A DNA stretch of 17,515 nucleotides from MGBC163016 sp910588905. Lineage in GTDB: Bacteria; Actinomycetota; Coriobacteriia; Coriobacteriales; Eggerthellaceae. Every line of letters begins with the position of its first letter. Position 1 is the stretch's first letter. The notes beneath the pieces are model-generated. The model saw only the letters and a list, made by a program, of their open reading frames with translations. It searched no databases and had not been told where the DNA came from. The stretch spans positions 1-17,515 of the forward strand of contig CAPGDO010000022.1 of NCBI GenBank assembly GCA_948616985.1, in the 5' to 3' direction. Below, piece after piece: positions 13,602 to 17,515 of the stretch. Position numbers and translations under genes: made by a program.

Positions 13602-14984
13602 ATGTCAGTATCCACAGATCATGCGGCATCCCTTCTGGAAGGGAGCGCCCCGAAGCGCTTGGCAGCATTCTCCGCCCCGCTCGTCGCGGCAAACCTCCTC
13701 CAATACGTCTACCAGTTCGTCGATATGGGCATCGTGGGCAACGTCGTCGGCGAGGCGGGGCTCGTCGCGGTCGGCAACGCCTCCACCATCGTGTTCATCA
13801 TCAGCTCGATCGCCATAGGGCTCATGTCGGGCTGCGCCGTCGCGGTCGGCGAGCGCGTTGGCGCTCGCGACGAACGGGGACAGCGCCGCGCCTTCGTCGC
13901 GTCCCTTGGAGTCGCCCTTCTGGGTGCGGCGGCAATAACCGTGGCAGGAACGGTGCTCGCGCGTCCCATCTTCCTCCTTATGAATGTCCCGGATGCCTCG
14001 CTCGCTCAAACAATCGCTTATCTCGAAGTGACCTCGCTGGGAGCAGTCGGCCTCTTCCTCCTCAACGCCGCGTGCGCGTTCTTGCGGGCGCAAGGAGATT
14101 CCTCTGCCCCTCTCGCCATTATGGCCTTCTCGGCCGTGGCGAACGTGATCCTCGATTTCATCCTCATCGCAGGCATCGGCCTTGGCGTGGTTGGGGCCGC
14201 CGTTGCCACCGTGTCCGCCCAGGGGGCGGGAGCGGTATTCGCTCTATGGCTCGCGCGACGCAAGTACGCCTCAGCCTGCGGGCTGCTCCGCTTCTCGCGA
14301 GATGCCCGGGAGAGAGGAGAAGCGGCCGCCCGCACCGTGCTGCGCGTCGGCATCCCCGCGGCCGTTCAGCAGGCCGTGATCAACCTCTCCTATGTCTTCG
14401 TGACCGCATGGCTCAACTCCTACGGCCCGACCATCGCCGCCGCGTCCGGCGTCGGCCTTAAGATAAGTACCATCGCAGGGCTTCCCTGCTGGGGAATCGG
14501 GCAAGCCGTCTCCGCAGCGGTGTCGCAGAGCGTCGGAGCCGGGAGCCCGAAACGAGCGGTGGCGTTCGCCAAGTCGGGATGCCTCATGGCCATCGCCGTC
14601 ACCGTGGTCAACCAGATCGTCGTGCAGCTGGGTGCGGAATGGTTTGTCTCTCTCTTCGCGGGGTCGAGCCGGGAGCTTGCCGAGGCGGCCGTTCTCTATC
14701 TTCGCATCACGTGCAGCGTCAACGGGATCTTCTACGCGTCGATGTACGTCCTCGATTCGTTTGCCCTGGCCTCGGGCGCGCCGAGGCTGGCCCTCGCGAA
14801 CTCCCTCATCGACGCCTTCGCCATAAGGATGGGGCTTGCCTGGCTCCTGTCTGTCCCCTTGGGCTGCGGGTTCATCGGAATCTATGCGGCACAGGCGGCT
14901 GCGCCAGTCCTGCCCACCATCATCGGCCTCGCGTATCTCCGGCTATGGGTGAGAAGAAACTTGCCCGAGCAGCGATTGCCCTAG
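13602..14984 (+). CDS. MATE family multidrug efflux transporter
   Basis: A 460-residue polytopic protein with about 12 membrane helices in two related halves, the MATE/NorM (MatE) fold. The N-terminal half has YVYQFVDMGIVGNVVG and VGNASTIVFIISSIAIGLMSG. The second half repeats the pattern (LSYVFVTAWLNSYGPTIAAASG, then GIGQAVSAAVSQSVGAG). MATE pumps expel cationic drugs or metabolites using a proton or sodium gradient. I chose ATG 13602 because GAAAGG lies 6 nt upstream; the reading from 13524 would pass through the terminator hairpin and adds a non-family N-terminus. The gene sits behind a leader with promoter, leader ORF and terminator, implying induced expression. A MerR regulator gene follows 243 bp downstream. 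Confidence 0.9.
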   Translation: MSVSTDHAASLLEGSAPKRLAAFSAPLVAANLLQYVYQFVDMGIVGNVVGEAGLVAVGNASTIVFIISSIAIGLMSGCAVAVGERVGARDERGQRRAFVASLGVALLGAAAITVAGTVLARPIFLLMNVPDASLAQTIAYLEVTSLGAVGLFLLNAACAFLRAQGDSSAPLAIMAFSAVANVILDFILIAGIGLGVVGAAVATVSAQGAGAVFALWLARRKYASACGLLRFSRDARERGEAAARTVLRVGIPAAVQQAVINLSYVFVTAWLNSYGPTIAAASGVGLKISTIAGLPCWGIGQAVSAAVSQSVGAGSPKRAVAFAKSGCLMAIAVTVVNQIVVQLGAEWFVSLFAGSSRELAEAAVLYLRITCSVNGIFYASMYVLDSFALASGAPRLALANSLIDAFAIRMGLAWLLSVPLGCGFIGIYAAQAAAPVLPTIIGLAYLRLWVRRNLPEQRLP

Positions 14985-15003
14985 GCTCAGAGAGTTGCGG
15001 CCT

Positions 15004-15165
15004 ATGCCCATAACAGGAAGTCGGGAGGTAGCCGCCCTCATTGAGTCGAAGCGACAGGGCAGAGGCATCGGGGCATCCGAGCTTGCACGCCGCATCGGTA
15101 TTGACAGCACCCCCCCTAATAGGTTTTGCCTTCGCCGTCTGAAAATCTCCCAAATAGGGTATTGA
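15004..15165 (+). pseudogene. Small HTH-like remnant
   Basis: Fifty-three codons starting at ATG 15004. The first 36 read like the start of an XRE-type regulator (SREVAALIESKRQGRGIGASELARRIGIDS). After a run of seven C at 15110-15116 the protein becomes implausible (TPPNRFCLRRLK) and stops at 15163-15165, overlapping the -35 box of the MerR promoter. The C run suggests a frameshift, or the gene was truncated. No good ribosome site is visible. Probably a decayed element-borne regulator. Confidence 0.4.
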
Positions 15166-15192
15166 CTCCTCCCTTGGGGCTGGCCCCACAAT
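15162..15192 (+). promoter_or_regulatory. MerR-type promoter with 19-bp spacer and dyad operator
   Basis: TTGACT (15162-15167) and CACAAT (15187-15192) are separated by 19 bp. The spacer holds the perfect inverted repeat TGGGGC-TG-GCCCCA (15175-15188). A 19-20-bp spacer carrying a dyad is the defining feature of promoters untwisted by MerR-family activators. It lies 36 bp upstream of the merR-family start, so autoregulation is likely. Confidence 0.65.
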
Positions 15193-15227
15193 CGTTTTCG
15201 TAAGATGGCCCCGAAGAAAGGAAAACC

Positions 15228-16037
15228 ATGAAAAACGATGTGACCATCAACGACTTTGCCAAGCTCAACGGGTGCACGCTCAAGACCGTGCTCTATTACC
15301 ACAAGATGGGGCTTTTGCCCGAGGCGCGTCGTCTAGAGAACGGCTATCGAGTCTACGGTGCCAAGGAAATGGAGCGCATGTTGCAGATCCGCCACCTTCG
15401 TGATTTGGGGATGGACCTCTGCCATATCAAGGAACTGCTTGGCGAGGGGGCAGAAAGGCCCCTTCAAGATGTCCTGATGGAGCTGCGCGCCGACCTGATT
15501 GACGAGGAATCGGACATACAAGAGCGCATCGCGCGTATTGACGAACTCCTTGCCCGGGATCCCATCGCCAGTGTCGAGGATATCGCCGGCTCCAGCGCCT
15601 TTGACGATGCGATGGAGCTGCTCGGCGAAGAAGGCAGGCAAGCCTATGAATGCAATATGTCCGAGATGTACGAACAGCAGCGCCGCGTGATGAGCCTTAT
15701 CGAATCCTACGACTGGGGTAGCGACGGGCAGAGCGCAGCTCTGGGAGACATCAAGCGCATGTTCGAGGAAAGCCCGGAAGCTCTTGAGGGCGCCATGAAA
15801 TTGAGGGCGAAGATGGGAGAAATCGCTCATCTAGATCAAGATGACCCGCGAATTGAAGAGCTTGCCCGCGAAGCAGCCGACTTTGCGCATAGGGTGCCTG
15901 GCCTGGAAGACGTGCTCAAGCGGGGGTTCCAGGCAAAGCCGCAGGTATCGAAGCTGCATGCCGATATGACCGCTGATATGGTTCCCGCAGCCTTGCAGCG
16001 TTTCAACTCCCTGTTCGAGCAGTATGTGAGCGAATAG
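15228..16037 (+). CDS. MerR-family transcriptional regulator
   Basis: A 269-residue regulator. Residues 5-75 form the MerR DNA-binding domain: helix-turn-helix (TINDFAKLNGCTLKTVLYYH), wing (ENGYRVYGAKEM) and the second helix pair (LRDLGMDLCHIKELL). A coiled-coil dimer helix follows to about 110. The remaining 160 residues are all-helical and charged, without Cys/His clusters, so an organic ligand rather than a metal is likely (TipAS-like size, family not certain). GAAAGGAA lies just upstream of ATG 15228. The promoter has the MerR-type 19-bp spacer, implying autoregulation. Position after the MATE efflux gene suggests a role in drug response, but the MATE gene's own promoter (17-bp spacer) is not of MerR type. 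Confidence 0.88.
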   Translation: MKNDVTINDFAKLNGCTLKTVLYYHKMGLLPEARRLENGYRVYGAKEMERMLQIRHLRDLGMDLCHIKELLGEGAERPLQDVLMELRADLIDEESDIQERIARIDELLARDPIASVEDIAGSSAFDDAMELLGEEGRQAYECNMSEMYEQQRRVMSLIESYDWGSDGQSAALGDIKRMFEESPEALEGAMKLRAKMGEIAHLDQDDPRIEELAREAADFAHRVPGLEDVLKRGFQAKPQVSKLHADMTADMVPAALQRFNSLFEQYVSE

Positions 16038-16058
16038 GCACCGCTTTCCGGTACCTCG

Positions 16059-16072
16059 CCCCCTGACGGGGG
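16059..16072 (+). terminator. Short GC hairpin after the MerR gene
   Basis: CCCCC (16059-16063) pairs with GGGGG (16068-16072) across TGAC, 21 bp after the stop codon. There is no T tract, so it is only a weak terminator candidate. Confidence 0.3.
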
Positions 16073-16088
16073 TTCCAGAAGACTTGAA

Positions 16089-16116
16089 AGGAGGACGGGG
16101 ATGCGCCTGTCCTCCT
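16089..16116 (+). promoter_or_regulatory. Hairpin enclosing a perfect ribosome site and a 5-codon ORF
   Basis: AGGAGGAC (16089-16096) pairs perfectly with GTCCTCCT (16109-16116) across 12 nt. AAAGGAGG is followed 6 nt later by ATG 16101, which opens the frame Met-Arg-Leu-Ser-Ser-stop (16101-16118). The two Ser codons (TCC TCC) are themselves the anti-Shine-Dalgarno strand. It may be a terminator-like hairpin of the MerR transcript or a tiny regulatory ORF. Confidence 0.35.
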
Positions 16117-16224
16117 AGTAGTTCAGCCCGAAGGCCCAGAGAGAGGGACAACGTTGCCGTGGCCATTCGATGTCGTTCTTTACGATGAACCCCTGCGTCA
16201 CCCTAGATACCCGCTCAATCGACC

Positions 16225-16252
16225 TTGTTTTCGTCACGATCACAGGTATAAT
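16225..16252 (+). promoter_or_regulatory. Sigma70-type promoter of the methyltransferase transcript
   Basis: TTGTTT (16225-16230) and perfect TATAAT (16247-16252) with a 16-bp spacer. The predicted start at about 16259 leaves a leader of about 185 nt before ATG 16444. Confidence 0.6.
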
Positions 16253-16262
16253 TTCATAAGCG

Positions 16263-16402
16263 AGCCAGACAAGCTGGCTTTGGATGATTTCCTTTGAAGG
16301 GGATGTCTTTTTGGTCATTGCAGGCTAGTCCGCCGTCGCTCCCAAGATGCAACGGCGGAAACCGCAAACGAACACAAGCGGCGAAGGCGACCGCTTGTGT
16401 TC
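16263..16402 (+). ncRNA. Structured 5' leader of the methyltransferase gene
   Basis: Three perfect hairpins follow the predicted transcription start: AGCCAG/CTGGCT (16263-16279, 5-nt loop), CCGCCGT/ACGGCGG (16330-16358, 15-nt loop) and GAACACAAGCGG/CCGCTTGTGTTC (16370-16402, 12-bp stem, 9-nt loop). GCGG at 16355-16358 can instead pair with CCGC at 16362-16365, excluding the second hairpin. I recognise no known riboswitch class. The structure is seen; a regulatory role is inferred. Confidence 0.4.
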
Positions 16403-16443
16403 TCATGTCCTGAACCAACCTTGACCAAACAGGAGGCATCACC

Positions 16444-16487
16444 ATGCCAGATAACCGATTCACCGATGATTTCAAAAGCAGAGCCTT
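16444..16487 (+). other. Out-of-frame 5' end of the methyltransferase gene
   Basis: AGGAGG stands 7 nt before ATG 16444, the best ribosome site in this region. The frame reads MPDNRFTDDFKSRAL, typical of the N-terminus of this methyltransferase group, but the homologous continuation (MGPNVVLMLEEL) is in another frame from 16488. Adding one base near 16486-16488 would join them. Read straight on, the first frame ends at about 16572. Confidence 0.6.
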
Positions 16488-17150
16488 ATGGGGCCGAATG
16501 TCGTTCTCATGCTCGAGGAGCTTTGCGGCGGACGTCTGCCGGATGGCCGTTGTGCGCGCATATGCGACCTAGGATGCGGCGCAGGCCTCTCGTCGCTTAC
16601 CATCGCCAGCACAGGCGAAGGATGCGTTTACGCCGTCGACGCTTGGAACTCTCCCGAAGACAACGGGGCTCGCTTCAACGCGTTCCCGTTCGGCGAGCAC
16701 ATCGTGGCCGTGCAGGCCGAGGCGCCCGATCTCCCGTTCGACGAGGGCTTTTTCGATGCTCTCGTCTGCCTGGACTCCTACAACTATTTCGGGCGCGCCG
16801 AGGGCGTCATCGACAAGGTCGCGTCCTACGTCAAGCCGAGCGGCAAGCTCTACATCGCAATCCCCGGCGTGAGACGCGAGCCGACGCCTGCCGACTTGGA
16901 GGTGTTCGGATTGTCCTGGAGCACGGAGCAGATGGCCTACATCAAGACGCCTGGTTGGTGGGAGGGCCTGCTCACGAGATCTCGTTCCGTGCGCATAGAG
17001 CGCATGTTCTTGATGCGCTGCCACGAGCAGGCATGGCGAGACTGGCTTGCATGCGAAAACCCCTACGCGATAGGCGATCGCAGCGCATGCGAGGCCGGGG
17101 CCATCGACCTCATGTGCACCATCGGCATCGAGCTTTCGCGCACTAGGTAG
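16488..17150 (+). CDS. Class I SAM-dependent methyltransferase (probably frameshifted at its start)
   Basis: The open part encodes 220 residues. Motif I is DLGCGAG at 27-33, followed by an acidic residue after strand 2 (AVDAW, Asp51). Motif IV region is FFDALVCLDSYNYFG, and post-IV is VKPSGKLYIAIPG. These mark a Rossmann-fold methyltransferase acting on a small molecule. MGPNVVLMLEEL is normally internal, preceded by about 15-20 residues such as those encoded from 16444 in another frame, and ATG 16488 has no ribosome site of its own. The gene therefore looks broken by a one-base loss, unless recoding or a sequencing error explains it. The gene has its own promoter and a structured leader. Substrate unknown; the C-terminal half has several Trp and Arg but no diagnostic domain. 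Confidence 0.75.
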   Translation: MGPNVVLMLEELCGGRLPDGRCARICDLGCGAGLSSLTIASTGEGCVYAVDAWNSPEDNGARFNAFPFGEHIVAVQAEAPDLPFDEGFFDALVCLDSYNYFGRAEGVIDKVASYVKPSGKLYIAIPGVRREPTPADLEVFGLSWSTEQMAYIKTPGWWEGLLTRSRSVRIERMFLMRCHEQAWRDWLACENPYAIGDRSACEAGAIDLMCTIGIELSRTR

Positions 17151-17166
17151 CCAGGTGGCCCGTATC

Positions 17167-17208
17167 GGATGGGTGGCGGGTGCGCATATCCGCATCCGCC
17201 GGCCATCC
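17167..17208. terminator. Strong bidirectional hairpin between convergent genes
   Basis: GGCGGGTGCG (17175-17184) pairs with CGCATCCGCC (17191-17200) across a 6-nt loop (one G-U). An outer GGATGG/CCATCC pair (17167-17172, 17203-17208) extends the stem. It begins 16 bp after the methyltransferase stop and about 100 bp beyond the opposite gene's stop. There is no T tract on either side, so this may be a processed 3' end rather than a classic terminator. Confidence 0.45.
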
Positions 17209-17308
17209 GGGAAATGCGTCGGCTCCCAAACCGCATGGTGCCCAGCGATGACGCCTTGTATATGTTCCGCGAAATCGTCCCACGGGAGTCAGGGGGAATC
17301 CTATGTGC

Positions 17309-17515
17309 CTACGCCGCCGGACGCACCGTCTCGCGGCTGCACGCCCCAAGGCCTGCTGCATCAAGCCGCCGGTTGCGAAAGTACACCGCCCAGTTGACGC
17401 CCAAACACGCCAGGTTCACCACGTAGACTGCCAGCACCCATGTCACGTTGCCCGTGACCAGCTTGGCGGCGATGCCCGCCAGGTAGCCCGCCGTTATGAG
17501 GGCGATGAACTGCCA
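17309..17515 (-). CDS. Membrane protein, C-terminal part
   Basis: The last 68 codons of a minus-strand gene that enters from the right edge. The peptide begins WQFIALITAGYLAGIAAKLV and continues with VTWVLAVYVVNLACLGVNWAVYF, giving two membrane helices. A basic segment (RNRR) and a short Ala/Arg-rich tail follow, with stop TAG at 17309-17311. GC-rich codon use agrees with the chromosome. The visible part has no diagnostic motif, so no family is assigned. Confidence 0.7.
   Translation of the reverse strand, partial: WQFIALITAGYLAGIAAKLVTGNVTWVLAVYVVNLACLGVNWAVYFRNRRLDAAGLGACSRETVRPAA

Larger units (their letters stand above)
16119..16443. other. Intergenic region holding the methyltransferase promoter and leader
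   Basis: No credible protein gene. It contains a promoter at 16225-16252 and three hairpins (16263-16279, 16330-16358, 16370-16402) on the plus strand, listed separately. Short open frames on the minus strand overlap these signals and lack ribosome sites. Confidence 0.5.

Noticed and set aside
16115..16318. 67-codon minus-strand frame between the MerR and methyltransferase genes.
   Set aside because: It has no ribosome site, overlaps a plus-strand TATAAT promoter and leader hairpin, and matches no family I know; a real small gene cannot be fully excluded.
1..17515. CRISPR array, tRNA gene, integrase or insertion sequence anywhere in the window.
   Set aside because: No repeat-spacer pattern, cloverleaf, recombinase motif or transposase was found on either strand, despite the signs of transfer.

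Overview
The window looks like the chromosome of a high-GC gut actinobacterium of the class Coriobacteriia, most likely Eggerthellaceae. This is an inference from GC-rich codon use, a LuxR regulator with a multi-helix membrane N-terminus next to an ABC exporter, and the general gene style; no rRNA or taxonomic marker is present. There is no tRNA, rRNA, CRISPR array or intact mobile element.

Layout. 1-262 (-): start of a Na/Pi-cotransporter-family gene. 442-3877 (-): three-gene ABC-2 exporter operon. 4060-4824 (+): divergent membrane-bound LuxR regulator. 4872-5348 (-): Imm-5-like putative immunity protein, with dyad sites upstream. 5619-5828 (+): small unknown protein. 5836-11671 (-): a visibly AT-richer defence block of six closely packed genes, read rloA, rloB, CD-NTase, cap2, cap3, membrane effector, behind one well-formed promoter. 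12017-12376 (-) is the C-terminal stump of an AlbA-type regulator and 12366-13270 (+) holds GC-rich broken genes, so the right border of the block is a decayed insertion region. 13356-14984 (+): MATE efflux gene behind a leader with promoter, short leader peptide, hairpin and intrinsic terminator. 15004-15165: small HTH-like remnant. 15162-16037: MerR regulator with a MerR-type 19-bp-spacer promoter. 16225-17150: SAM methyltransferase gene with a structured leader and an apparent frameshift close to its start. 17309-17515 (-): C-terminus of a membrane protein.

How the genes work together. The centrepiece is a complete type II CBASS locus. A cGAS-like nucleotidyltransferase should make a cyclic oligonucleotide on phage infection. 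Cap2 (E2-E1 fusion) should conjugate the enzyme's C-terminus to a target and Cap3 (JAB peptidase) should reverse this. A small membrane protein with a Rossmann/TIR-like cytosolic domain, which matches no effector family I can name with confidence, is the presumed killing effector. RloA/RloB (AAA ATPase plus Toprim-like nuclease, the AbiL architecture) lie directly upstream and appear to share its promoter, so two abortive-infection modules may be expressed as one unit. The right half reads as drug-response genes (MATE pump, MerR regulator) with clear cis-regulatory RNA and DNA signals.
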